DNA from: Crossaster papposus | Lineage: Eukaryota > Echinodermata > Asteroidea > Velatida > Solasteridae | Reading direction: 5' to 3' | Assembly (NCBI GenBank): GCA_037893245.1 | Contig: JBAIAA010000258.1 | Coordinates: 1,240,001-1,304,000, forward strand | Length of the DNA stretch: 64,000 bases | Shown here: in pieces, positions 37,001-49,000 of the stretch | How positions within the stretch are numbered: the stretch's first letter is position 1 | Layout of the letters: each line of letters starts with the position of its first letter | Notes under the pieces: generated by a model | The model's database searches: none | What the model saw: the letters and a program-made list of their open reading frames with translations, nothing else | Told to the model about the DNA's origin: nothing | Translations under genes and position numbers: made by a program

Positions 37001-40000
37001 GAACTTCGATTTCAAAAAGTGAACACATTTTTAGTCAGGTACCTAATACGGAAACGCGTATTTACTCAGCGCAAATTAGGGCTGGGAACTTGACCAAGAA
37101 TCGCTGTAAAAAAATCGATCGGCTCGGAGCATACCATTTTTTTAAGGGGTGTACGCATGACTTTCTTTAACAGAAAATCACCCCAAAAATCACTTTTTAA
37201 TATTAAAACGCAACTAAGCAGAAAATATTGGATGGATATAATTAAATATGCCAATGAATTATTATTTTTGTTGCCATTTTCGCAATCCTTGGGCGGTCTT
37301 TTTCATTTGACCAATTGTATTTTCCCAATGGTAGACTTATACGACCCCTTAGAGCAATTAAACCATACCTGGTTAAGGTTTAGGTCAACTCGGCCCCAAG
37401 TCGAATCGGCCTTAAGTTAACTCGGCCCGAAGCCGAGACAGCTCGACCGTCGGGACAATTTAACTTTTCCCACCAAAAATATTGGTGGGATATAGGGGGA
37501 CCGAGCGAACGGCGCACCAATAGTACGCTCTACACGCGCTGCATGTACATGTACACATCGACTTTGGGTTGTCTGGACGGTCGAGTTGTCTCGACTTTTG
37601 GCTAAGTTGATTTGGGGCCGAGTTGACTGGGACCAAGTTTCTTCTCGCTCGGAAAACAACAGCCGCACAGAATTTGGTGATTTTTTCCCTCTGTAACGTC
37701 GTTAATAATGCTTATAATAGATTGAAACTTTCACAGATTGAGAGATAAGATAAAAAGAGTCGCCTGAACAAATGTGTGACGACACTGAACTATAGGCATA
37801 CATTTACATGATTTATCAAACGTTAACATTTACTGCTCCGCGGCCCAGATTACGGACGCGAATTGCCTTTTCTGATTTTTCTCTCCATATTAATTATTAT
37901 CGAGTTACTGGCCTCTATAGTTATCACTTGTTTAACATTTTGGCATTATCTTGCGCAAATTCCTAGATAATAGAAACATAATAAATAGACACAAAATAGT
38001 CTTGGATTTTCAGAAAAATCTCTAAGTCCCAGAAAAAGAAAAAAATAAGCATTGATTTTCAGAAAAAAAATTCAAAGTCCAGGAAATAGAAACCAAAATA
38101 GTCTTTGAATTTCAGAAAAAAAAATTAAAGTCCTAGAAAATAGAAACAAAATAGGCTTCGAATTTCAGAAAAATGTCTAAGTCCCAGAAAATAGAAACAA
38201 AATAGCCTTGGATTTTCTGTAAAATCTCTAAGTCCCAGAAAATAGAAACAAAATAGGCAACAAAATTACTTAAAGTACAAAAAAAACAGCCACGATATTA
38301 AGTGTTTTAGAAATATAAAATTTTTAAACCTTTCAAAGAAAATTCCCGGTGGAAAAACATATAAATATAAAATCCCGCCGGGATCCCGGTTGATTATACC
38401 GGGATCCCGGTTGTGAACAATTTTTCCACCGGGATCCCGGTTCTGACTAAAACCGGGATCCTGGTAAGAAACCGGGATCCCGGTTGTGAATATTATCCCG
38501 CCGGGATCCCGGTTGTGAAAATTATCCCGCCGGGATCCCGGTCCCGACTAAAACCGGGATCCCGGTTGTGAAAATTATCCCGCCGGGATCCCGGTTGTAA
38601 ACATTATCCCGCCGGGATCCCGGTTCTGACTAAAACGGGATCCCGGTAAGAAGCCGGGATCCCGCCGGGATTTTTCCATCCCGGCGGGATCCCGCCGGGA
38701 TCCCGCCGGGATCCCGGTACAATTTTCTATGGGGTTATCCTTGCAGGATGCGGCGGTGCATTATCCTATTTTACGGTTGGAAATTCCCTCCCCCATGCCA
38801 AGCATGGATCATTCCATTTTGCTTGTTGTTTCGCTGATTTATGAAGCGGCATTGTGTCGTCACAGAAATTTCTGGAAACCACTCACATGCAAATTGGGCC
38901 ACGCCTTGTAAGGTCTAGGGGTTCTAGTTTCCAAACTGTGATTGGGGGCTATGTTTGACCTCGTAAATATTCATTAAAAGGCCCGAAAGACAGCGCGCAC
39001 TTTTTCGCCATTGGTTTAAATGCCCACATAATGATATTTATGAGCTCATGAATACGTAATGAGGCAATTCAAGATGGCGGTTTAACGTTGTCGCGAAACG
39101 ATGTCGCAAAGCAGCGTTTTTTGGCCAGGAAGGAGAGGCTGTTTAGCGATGCAAACATGAATATTACTGATTACAAGAAAGACACAATACACAGGTTTGG
39201 AAATTTATTTAACAATTAAGATATTTATGAGTGAAATCTCAAAACGAAAATCCCACTGCTGGTGCGTAAATACTTTTGCACGCTAGTGTACGCTAAAATA
39301 AAAAATAATAATTACAGGGCTAACACAGAGGAGAGCATGACTGGCCTTTACCAGGTATACTAAAATATAAAATAATAATTACAAATATAAAGGAATAAAA
39401 TATCAAACAATCAAGAAACCAAGGCAACACCAAGGACACGCAGACACACAGGGCTAACACGGAGGAGAGCATGACTGACTCTTACCAGGTACAAAGGATG
39501 ACATTTCTTCATCAGGGGCTTTCTCAAATACATACCCGGGACGAGTTCCAGACAAGTTGTGGACATTGTTTTAATGAATACAGTAACACACATAGGATGA
39601 TTATGATGACACAGAAGATGACCAATCTCTGGAACCTCTATCTCTCCGTCACTCTGTAGCCTCATTGAGCCTTTTTTACAGATATTATTTTGGTAGGTGC
39701 TCCATTGGACCTACATTGGTTGTTCCACCCACAAACAAAACAAAAATGACAAAAAGCAACAGCGAATTTTAAGTCCTTATCATAAATTTTTTTGATTTGT
39801 TTTCAGTTTGAAATATATTTGATTTAATTGTAAGTTCATAGCAACAGTCCTATATCTTCAAATTGTAATATGTTTTTATACGCAGTTGGGAGTAAAGCCC
39901 CTGTCACACTTGTCCGAATCGTCACTCCGTTCATGTTCCGAGTACAAAATTGTGGATTCGGTGTTTAATCGGTTTGAACTGAATTCAAATGGATTTCCCT

Positions 40001-43000
40001 CGGTTTCCCTCGGTTTTCCAACGCTATATACTCGTGTACGTTCGGTGATGCACTGAGGAACTCGGGGAAATTATTGAACCTGTTTAATAATTTTTCAGAA
40101 TTGTCGTAGCAACCTCAATACGGACGGTATCCGGTATACACACGGAATATGCACAGAATGCACGGAAAACACACTTTACTCATTCGTTGCCATTCGTTGC
40201 AATGCGGAATAGGTACGGAAGAGGCCTCTGATTCCGACCGATAACTGTATGTATTCAGAGTTCATTCCGAACCCACACCATTGTAATGCCGATCAAAAAA
40301 CGGACGTACCAAATTGGAGGCCACTAAATCCGATGATATACCGCATTACAACGATGTAATACCGCATATTAAACGAATGTATACCATATATATAACGATC
40401 ATATAACGAATAAATTCTGGTTCGGCTGGAGATCCAGAGACGGCAAAATTGCTATAAAAGCGGTGGGTCTTGAGATCAATTAATTTTTCAAAGTATGGCA
40501 TGTCCGGTGATGATCGGAGAGTTTCTGAATATAGACGGATTGCAATCAGAATAGCAACTTATTAGATCCGGAATAAGACCGGATTATGATCAGTGTATTT
40601 TCATTTCTGGCAGTTTTTTTGACATTTCTCTCCGATCGGTCAGAATTGTTTATGAACGGAATTATAGATTCGATAAGTGTGACAGGGGCCTAAGGGTTAA
40701 ACATTAATAAACCAAAATAATATAAGTTATTTTTAATATCGCATTCCTGCGGGGTAGTAAATAACTTGGTTAACTTGCCTGGTGGTCTAGTAACAAGAAA
40801 GCTTTAAGGTTGAGGCCTGTGGTAACCCTTGAATTGAGGCATGGAAGTTTGGCTATAAAACATTCAACAAATTTCAGTGGTTTTTTTCGTCCCTACTCAC
40901 CAGGCCGACATGGGGATCCAGACAGCCCCGCCACCCGTGACGTTGGGCACCCAGACCGTGGTCCCCCCACCGGAGGTCTCCACCCAGACAGTCCCTCCCT
41001 CGCCCACCACCGGCACCCAAACCTACCCGGAGGTGTACTGCCAGACCACACCCATCACGAACATGGAGACGCAGACAGAGGTCCATCGGCCAGCCGTGGC
41101 ATGCCAGGTGGAGCCGCCACTGGACATCGGTGTCCAGGTAGGTTGTAGTCCCCTCATGTTGCACACTTTTAAAGTCGGTTTCTACTCTGCACGAAAGTAA
41201 ATGCGAGTTCGTATCGTCGGGGCGATTTTTCGCACTGCGATTTCTAAAAAGTTGAACATATATTCAATGCTTTGTGACATCCAATTTGTATCGCATTCAC
41301 TTTTGTGTGAAGTATAAACTGGTTTTTAGTCAGGCAGATTGGTGAAAAATTGTTAGATCAAATGATAGAAGCATAGAATTTGGCACATAATCACACTATG
41401 TCATGAAAAATATAGGGACATCGCAGAATAACGAGGTAGAAGGTACATGTAGAGTAACAAGCAATTTTCAAAATGGTTGCGTTGCATGTTATTCTACCTG
41501 AATCTGAGATGACCCTGTAGCCAAATAGCTTTGTATGCCATACTCGGACTGTTTGCAAACTTTTACGCTTTTATTGTCAAGTGAACAATGGTACCATACC
41601 GGTTTTGTGTACCAATTTACCTGACTATTTGACGTTTTCCTTGACTTTCCGCACGCAGTGTTTCCAAACTTGTTTGTTGACAAACTTTAAATTCATTCAG
41701 TTACCTTATAATAATACTTGCTTTCGAATCTTTGTGAACAATTTCAGTATCATAAAATTTAACAAAATAGTGGCGTCCGAAAATTAAGTACACCTACTGT
41801 AAACAAAATATATAGGGAAATCACAAGTTAAAATTTATACATTTCTTCAAAGTTTACAAATTGTGATTATAATCCTCAACTAGAAGTTTGTCAGAAAATT
41901 ATGTTCTTATTGTTGGAAGTATTTTAGTTGTAATATCCGTTAAAACGTGATCCGGATCACGATGCCATCTTTGATCTGATAAACCCACTTTGTGAGCAGT
42001 ATCCATTAAAACGTGATCCGGATCGCATTGCTATTTTAGATCCTTTGAACTCACTTTGTGTGCAGCTTCCAATAAAAAGTGATCCACATCATGTTTGCCA
42101 TCTTGGATCTGATTAACCCACTTCATAAGCAGTATCCATTAAAAGGTGATCCGGATCACGTTGCCATCCTGGATCGTATGAACCCACTTTGTAAGCAGTA
42201 TCCATTGAAAGGTGATCCGGATCACGTTGCCATCCTGGATCGTATAAACCCACTTTGTAAGCAGTATCCAATAAAACGTGATCCGTATCACGTTTGCCAT
42301 CATGGATCTTGCAAACCTACTTTGTGAGCCATACGTTAGCCATCTTGGATCTTTTGGACCCACTTTGTGAGCAGTACGTTTGCCATCTTCGTTCAGGTTA
42401 CTCTTCCACCACCTACCCACACTCCTCCCCCGGAGCCGGAGCCCGAACCCGAACCTGAGGAAGACTACGAGTCTCTGAAGCACGGTCCCCGGCTCAAGGT
42501 CGGCAAGCGCACCATCTACGAGCTGTCCATTCACACTGGGAACCGGCTAGGGGCGAGCACCAGGGCCGACGTCCACGTCCTGTTGTATGGGGAGAAGGGT
42601 AACACAGGGAAGATCAAGCTGAAGCAGTCGAAAAACACCAAGGACGGAAAAAAGGTCAAGTTCCAGAAGGGTCAGGTGAGGTCAAAGGTCAAATTGTTTA
42701 TTTTTTTTAGGGGGGGAAGGGGGAGGGGGGGTGATTTAAAAAAAAATTGTAACCTAAACTGGAAAGATCAAGCTGAAAGCATGCTAATAATACTAAATAC
42801 GACAAAAGGTCAAGTTCCAAAAGAGACAGGTTGAAGTTAACCAGTTCGCACCGGGATTATTTTAACATTAACGAGCCGAGGCGCAGGATTATTTTTAACT
42901 CGATCCGAGGCGGGTTCAGGCCGATGGTACTGGGAAGCACACCTACGCATTTCCAGCCTTGCTCGCTGCTGAGAGATATGTCCGGCCTTGCTCGTTGCTG

Positions 43001-46000
43001 AGAGATATTTCCGGCCTTGCTCGTTGCTGAGAGATATTTCCGGCCTTGCTCGTTGCTGAGAGATATTTCCGGCCTTGCTCGTGACGTGTTTATGCGTCAT
43101 CCGTTTTAAATCATGGGAAAACTCTGCGTGTATATATTTCCTTTGGCGCGAACTTGTTAAAGGTTCAAATTGTTCTGGATATTTATTTTAACCTTGTGGT
43201 GATTTTTGTTGTATCGCCTAATGTTTTTTTGGGGGGCACTAACTAGTCCTAAATTCTTTAGCTCTATATGACTGTTGCAGTCATATAGAGTCATATGTTA
43301 AAGTTTCAGGTTAATGTTTTGAAGACAAAAAATGTATAATGTTTACATTATTTCATAGATTTTGATGAAATGTGGTTGCAGTGACCCTTAGGTGTGAAGC
43401 CACAATTCATTTATATCAAGAACTCAATTAAAAAAAATATGACCTGTTTTTGGTTATGTTTGAGTATGTTGATTAAAGTTAATTATGTTTTTTTCTTTCA
43501 AAGAAGCGTAAGACCATTTTTCTCTTTTTCTTCTTTAACATTTGCAGACTAACTTCACGCTTTGTGAATGAGGGACTACATTTAAATAACTACCTTAATA
43601 TTTCAATCATCATGGGTTACCAGTCCTAATATTTTAGTAAAAAATTTACTAGAAAACTAAAAAAATGTTTGTTTTTTTTCATTATGATTTATGTCTACAG
43701 ATCGATGTTTTCAAAGTGGAGTCTTATTATGTTGGAAAAATAGAGTGTATATGCATCGGTCATGAAAAACAAGAACTTGGTAAGTTGTTGATATTTTAAT
43801 ATCAGACAACCTACTTTAAAAATCGGTCAGATAAAGGTCGGATACAACATTTGCAGATATCGAAAAAATTTACTACCGAATTATTAGGAAATATCTTACT
43901 TATTTGAAAGTAAATAATGATTGCAGGCATCCAGCAAAATGATTGCACTAGATATTCTATAATTGTTCCAAAAAATTAAATTGTATAAACAAAATTCACC
44001 ATCGCCGGACGGCGATTGTCAAAAAAATAAGAACAACATAAGAACCACTGCCCGAAGCCGGTTGAAAACGAACGCCATTTTTTTTGCTTTCCTTGGGGTT
44101 CGTGATTGTAAAACTTAGGACAGTTCATTTAAACGATATTTACTATAAAATAAAACTCCCCAAATTCACCCATTCATGATATTTCAAGCAATTACCAATG
44201 GTGTATCTACATGTACCTTTAAACCACATATCTCTCAAAAGCAATTTTAGGCACTGTATAACTCGCAATTAGCCTGAAGAAACCTGTAGAGAGAAGACAA
44301 CTAGAAGAAGTTACAGTTTTGGATGTGAAGGGAAAGACCCAGAAGAATATCCTGGGGAGAACCCACACAATCAGGCAGGGACTGAAAACTGGCCCAAGCC
44401 ACGTGCCCAGGCGGGATTCGAACCGGAGTCAAAGTGGTAGAAGGCGATGGAAAAACCGCTATGCCACCCTGATTCCCATTCAATGTCGCATCTAGCACAA
44501 ATTGTTCCTTCTCAAACTACTGTCTTTTTCGCTCCTGTAGGCAGCGGCTGGTTCCTGGAAAAAGTGTTCATCCGTGAGTACTACGACGATGTCACGTACG
44601 AGTTCCTGTGCGAGCGCTGGCTGTCGGCCCAGGATGAGGATGGACAGACCGTCAGGACAATACCAGTGACCAATATCATCATGGGTGAGTAAACCTGTAA
44701 CGACCAAATTACATCATTCATAAAATGCTCATGTCAGCAAGCATCTACACGTAGATTGGGCACCTTTCTCATTAGTTGGATAATAACATCTTCTCCCCTT
44801 AAAGAGTGCCATTGCTTTTTGATTTGAGATTGTTGGTGTTGGAGATTATCAAGGAGTAAAATGTTTCCCGGCCCACTGCACCTCCTTCCCTGTCCCTATA
44901 TCAACCATGTAAGGGAGAAAACAAGACGGCACCCCTAGCTGTCAAGAACCGCAAAAGAGCATACATGTAGCTTGTCTAATTACAAAGATGCTAACCTGGA
45001 CTAAATTCGGCTGGTGTTTGACGACAGATAATTAAAATAATGTTAATGACTAAATTCTGTGAACTAAAACAACAAAAAACCACCGTGGATCAACTTTGGA
45101 ATTATTCGGACCACACATTGAATGACTTTGACCTGATCAAATTTTAATATTGACACATATGGAAAGATAACAATTATAACAATTTTTTTTTTTTAAACTA
45201 GATGTGTCTTCCGACCACAGTGACTATGTGGAGAACAGCCCTGACAGCAGTACTTACACGGACACGGATCTGCGCCTTCACCAAGTGACATCTTTGGACG
45301 GTCACTTCGTCCGCACGGACTCCCAACCCAAGACACCTCCCAGCCATCATGGCAACCAATCATCTGATCATTCGGACGCCAGCTCCCATTTGAGGAAGAG
45401 AAAAAAAACCAAGAAGAGCGGCAAGAAAGTAGGGAAGGCCAAGGGGAAATCTCGCAGGAAGCCCCGAACGCCGGTTACTAACACAGATACAGACACAGAC
45501 ACGGACTCAGATTCCGAGCGGACTTCCCGTAGCAATTCCGATAGCGATGAGGACGATGATGCTAGTGACAGTAGTGGTGGGAGTGGCTCCAGTGGATCAG
45601 GAAGTACCTCCGGAAGTTCATCCGGAAGTGGCAGTGGCAGCAGCAGCAGCGGAAGCGGAAGCAGCTCGGGAAGCAACAGCTCGTCCGACAATCGCAAAGC
45701 CGATGGGGAGAGTAAAAGTGGGTCTGTTGGAAGTGGGCGGTACAGGGATCGCAGCGGCAAAGTACCAAAGGAAGAAAATGCCGTAAATTTCCAAAAAGAA
45801 GACGTCGATGCTGCATCACCAAAGAAGGATAACAGGACAGCAAATAATGATGATGATAGTAGATCATCACGCGGGAGTGTTTCTCAACCAGACAGGGTAT
45901 CCAAGAAATCTGTGCCAATTGACAACACTGATACAAGGGATTTGACCAAATCAACCAATGCAACCAAACCAGAAGACAAGGCTAATTCAGAGTACATGAC

Positions 46001-49000
46001 TGGCTTTAAGGTAATGTTACATTTTAACCAGTTCGCGCCGGGGTTATTTTAACATCACCGAGCCGAGGGGCGGGATTATTTTTAACGAAACTCGATCCGA
46101 AGCGGGTTCAGGCCGATAGTGCCGGGAAGCACACCCACGCATTTCCGGCCTTGCTCGCTGCTGACAGACATTTCCGAACTTGAACTTGGCGTGTTTATGC
46201 GTCATCCGTTTTGAATTTGGGGAAAACTTTTTGTTTATACGTCATCAGGCGCGAACTGGTTAATGTCTGTATGTGGTAAATTCCACAGATGTATTCCACA
46301 GTTGCATTCAGTGACCACTGACTCTGATGCATTTTGGCCTTGAGAATTTTGACCTGATGGATTTTGCTGCAATGTTTTATATATTTATTGCCGTATATTT
46401 TTTTTTCAAATTTCAATGTTCCTAGCATAATTTTAAATCAGTATAAAAATATCAACCTATCAGCCACTGCCACTTTGACAACAAAATACCTAAAGTCCCA
46501 GTCCCACCGAAAGCCGGATACCCTACGGATCACCCCGGATGCACTACGGTTCATATCCGGGGTCATCCGGGAGTGGAACCGTAGTCAAACCTTGATGAAC
46601 CGTAGCCAATCCGGGACCATCCGGGGCCATCCGGGACCATCCGGGGACATCCGTAGTACGTCCAGGAAGTCGAGCGTCACCCCGGATCAACATCTAGCAT
46701 CCGGGGTGATCCGGGGCCATTCGGGAAGGGAGAGGGGGCGGCGGAGAACCGTAGTGAAACCGTAGTGCGACCGTGATGATCCGTAGTGTATCCGGGATAA
46801 ACCGTAGCGTAACCGTAGTGTAACCGTGTTTATCCGGGATGAAACGGGAGTTGGTTCACACACGGTTCCACTATGGTTCTACTACAGATGATCCCGGATA
46901 CACTACGGATCACCACGGATTCACTACGGTGTCGCCACGGATGTGCCACGGTTCACCGGGGTGAACCGTGGCACATCCGGGATGAACCGTGGCGCATCCG
47001 TAGTGAAACCGTGGTGGAATCGTAGTGAATCCGTGACCATCCGGGGTCATGGGGGAAAAACAGGCTTGAACCGGGATGATCCGGGCCCATTCGTGGTAGA
47101 ACCGTAGTCAAACCGTAGTAGAACCGTAGTAGGACCGGGGAACATGTCACTTTTTTTTGATTGCCTTTCCGGACCACCCCGGATGACCCCAGATCAAACG
47201 TCTGTTTCATCCGGGGCCATCCGGGGCCATCTGTAGCATATCCAGCTTCAGTGGGACTGGGGCTTTACGCTGCAACTTAGTAATTCAAAATGGTTCATGC
47301 AGGGCACACAAGCAAATACGAGTGTGAATTTGTGACGTCAGGGCAAGTACATGCTGTGAATTCGCAAAGGTTGAACACATTTCAACCCCGGAAACATTTA
47401 CAATCAAAATCGTTGAGAAGTAAAATTTGCGTGTGAATCGGCCTTAATTCTTTTGCAATTCGCATTGGATGATGTGTAAACATGGACAGTTTTTTCGGAA
47501 TTGAAAATGGATGACGGATAAACATATCCAGCTCGCAGCGAGTGATGCCAGAAATATCAGGATGTTCTACCCAGAATTGCCAACTTTAATCTGTCTCTTT
47601 TTGAGGTTCGTAACAAAAAAATGTCGTGCGTGGGCCCGGTCAATGTAAAAATAATCATGTTGAAAACTGGTTAAGAAGCTCCGCTCTCCCATCTCTGCAG
47701 GCTGCACTGAAGACGAAAGAGCATCGAAATGAGCAAGAGGAGACGGCAAGGCTTGCTGACGAGGAGAGGCGAAAACAGGAGGAGGAGTTCCTGCTGAACG
47801 GACCGTCCGTCCACCAGAGCTGTAAGAAGGGGGATCTAGACAGGGTCAGGAAGCTGGTACAGCACAATGCTGACCTCATCAAGTGAGTCCTTGCCAATGT
47901 GAACTCTATTGCCGAGTTACCATTGTACGTTTTTGGTTAATAACGTTCTTTTATTTTGAAAATGCGGGCATATGTAGAGATTATCTTATTGGCTGATCTT
48001 TTAACATCAACATGATCAATGCAAACCTGCTTATATAGGGATGATTGTCACTTTTGAAACTGGATCTATGACTATTGAAATGACAATAACTCTGCTCCGC
48101 AACATCGTATCTCAACAATCGAGGTGTCAAAATGCGTAAAACAAAATTATGCTCTGGGTTATTTGCATCGATTAATCCATACCCTTTCGGGCCGTTAATT
48201 ATTTGATCATTTTTAAGTGTCTCGATACCTTTTGTGATGAGTTTATACACAAAAAATGGCACTTTTGGAGAACATAAAGATAGATCGTACATAGAGTTAA
48301 CTGAATGCCGTTCAATGTCTTATTCACAAGTGAATAACTATTACGTTATTGAGAAAACAAATCTAATTTTGGAGGCAATTTTTTAAGCAAATAAATATAA
48401 TCAAACTGGTGAAGTTATCAAAATGATAAAGCAATTTAATTTAACCCTCTTATGGTTTTACCTTTCAAAACCTTTCAAAATCTGCTTAATGGGCAAAATG
48501 GCTATACATAAGTATGAACCTTTCAAAACGCTCCAGAATTTGTTGCTAAGTCACTACTACACCTTTCAAAACCTCTTGAAAGGTATTTTTTTGTTCACAC
48601 CAGTTTGTTCAGAGACTTGTTTTACTTTTCAAAATCTTTCATAGGTTACTTTTGTCAGACAGTTTTTTCACCTTTCAAAACCCTTCAGTCCAGAAACTTG
48701 GAAGGTATTGTTTTTCTCACTCCAGTTTGTTCAGAGAGTTGGTTTACCTTTCCAAATCTTTCATAGGTTCCTTTTGTCAGACAGCTTTCTCACCTTTCAA
48801 AACCCTTTAGTCCAGGAAACTTGAAAGGTTTTGAAAGGTCTGACAGCTCTATGGTAACTGCACTATATATAGGAGGGTTAAGTGTTGATTTGTTGGGGGG
48901 TTTAATTATGTGTTTGGGAGGTTATGTGTTTTGATCTACCACTCTTATTAGTTAGTTGCAAGGAGTTAATTTGTCACTTTTTCCTTCTTCCTTCCACAGC

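Larger units (their letters stand above)
35290..38733. mobile_element. Nested element with GGGATCCC-rich palindromic ends, unclassified
   Basis: Termini CCCTATAGAAAA and TTTTCTATGGG are inverted (one-base indel), flanked by GTT on both sides. Subterminal regions on both ends are tandem GGGATCCCGG and GGCGGGATCCC blocks. The interior has a 150-bp hairpin, a 60-bp tandem repeat and a smaller inverted-repeat element. No transposase is recognised. Confidence 0.65.
34710..39288 (-). mobile_element. Tc1-like element, degenerate, split by a nested insertion
   Basis: TA|CACTGGCGTGCAAAAGTATT at the left and its reverse complement (one mismatch in 28) at the right, flanked by TA. Minus-strand relics of a Tc1-type transposase lie on both sides of the nested element. 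Confidence 0.82.

Noticed and set aside
40874-41164. Minus-strand 96-codon frame opposite exon 12
   Set aside because: Shadow of the TQT-coding exon, with no start or splice context of its own.
44223-44500. Extra coding exon before exon 15
   Set aside because: GC-rich patches (CCTGGGGAGAACCC, GGCGGGATTCGAACCGGAG) give short frames, but the GGGATTCGAACC word is a B-box-like relic and splice phases do not fit.
45368-45963. Reverse and alternative frames across exon 16
   Set aside because: Shadows of the Ser/Asp-rich coding exon; their Leu/Pro or Ala composition is the expected complement.
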